In this document: one piece after another, positions 63,900 through 64,000 of the stretch
How positions within the stretch are numbered: the stretch's first letter is position 1
How the letters are laid out: every line of letters begins with the position of its first letter
Assembly (NCBI GenBank): GCA_046351135.1
Contig: JAXLZA010000004.1
Location: forward strand, 248,001-312,000
From: UBA4427 sp046351135
GTDB lineage: Bacteria; Myxococcota_A; UBA9160; UBA4427
DNA length: 64,000 bases
Direction of reading: 5' to 3'
Notes under the pieces: generated by a model
Told to the model about the DNA's origin: nothing
Database searches by the model: none
Seen by the model: only the letters and a program-made list of their open reading frames with translations
Made by a program: the position numbers and the translations under genes

Positions 63900-64000
63900 A
63901 TGCGCCCTTCGCGACATTGGCTCACGCGGGTCGGCTCGGCCGCGGCCATCGCCACGACGCTGCTCTGTGCCGGCCCGGGTCTCGCCCAGACCGTCGTCCA
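63900..64000 (+). CDS. Secreted protein, 5' end only
   Basis: ATG with an AAGGAG ribosome site ten bases upstream. The visible 33 codons encode a standard signal peptide (charged MRPSRHWLTR, hydrophobic core, probable cleavage after LCAGPGLA). The gene runs off the window, so nothing can be said of its function. Confidence 0.75.
   Translation, partial: MRPSRHWLTRVGSAAAIATTLLCAGPGLAQTVV

Overview
The window is very GC-rich (about 70% by eye) and densely coded. Many genes overlap by four bases (ATGA or GTGA), and GTG starts are common. The gene content suggests a Gram-negative, aerobic bacterium with outer-membrane lipid A (lpxD), lipoproteins, a TonB-dependent receptor, a PEP-CTERM protein and extensive acyl-CoA and fatty-acid metabolism. 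A WS/DGAT acyltransferase and CaiB, Ltp2 and acyl-CoA dehydrogenase genes all fit a high-GC deltaproteobacterial lineage (Myxococcota or Binatota type). That placement is an inference from gene content, not a marker-gene result. I saw no tRNA, rRNA, CRISPR array or insertion sequence.

Layout. 0.1-4.9 kb (minus): a usp-lpxD-rnhB-truD-cysK run. 5.1-6.3 kb: a luciferase-like oxidoreductase converging on a tiny DUF4177-like gene. 6.4-12.0 kb (minus): a ccsA/hemX-like gene, hemA, hemC, a cobA-hemD fusion and hemB, covering glutamyl-tRNA to uroporphyrinogen III and precorrin-2. 12.2-13.9 kb (minus): a macrodomain gene coupled to a deoxyhypusine-synthase-like gene. 14.05 kb: trxA. 14.5-20.3 kb (minus): the rod-shape operon mreB-mreC-mreD-mrdA-rodA, in which mreC carries an apparent one-base frameshift. 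20.6-23.7 kb: a PpiD/SurA-like chaperone, folE and lexA. 23.8-26.1 kb: groES-groEL behind a CIRCE operator.

26.2-39.3 kb is a mixed region. It holds a CNNM/CBS membrane protein, a 3D-domain lipoprotein, an alpha/beta hydrolase, a TauD-family dioxygenase, a DUF486 protein, rimO, a PEP-CTERM protein, a CrtC/AttH-like protein, an ALKBH4-like dioxygenase, a WS/DGAT acyltransferase, a TonB-C lipoprotein, and epmC coupled to a marR gene.

39.4-45.8 kb (plus) is a five-gene catabolic cluster: alpha/beta hydrolase, amidohydrolase, a double CaiB CoA-transferase, a DUF35 zinc-ribbon protein and a thiolase-fold Ltp2-like protein. It is divergent from marR across a well-formed palindrome. The set suggests CoA activation followed by retro-aldol side-chain cleavage of an unknown substrate. 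46.1-53.0 kb is a leucine/isovalerate (liu-type) cluster: isovaleryl-CoA dehydrogenase, enoyl-CoA hydratase, a methylcrotonyl-CoA carboxylase whose alpha subunit is split into two genes, its beta subunit, and an enoyl-CoA-reductase-like SDR. Between the two clusters lies a 309-bp spacer with a hexamer array and a nested long inverted repeat.

53.1-64.0 kb is envelope-oriented: a transglutaminase-like TPR lipoprotein, a site-2-type protease, an operon of TonB-dependent receptor, lipoprotein and probable outer-membrane protein, then a large TPR lipoprotein coupled to a sulfatase-family lipoprotein. A truncated secreted-protein gene runs off the right end.
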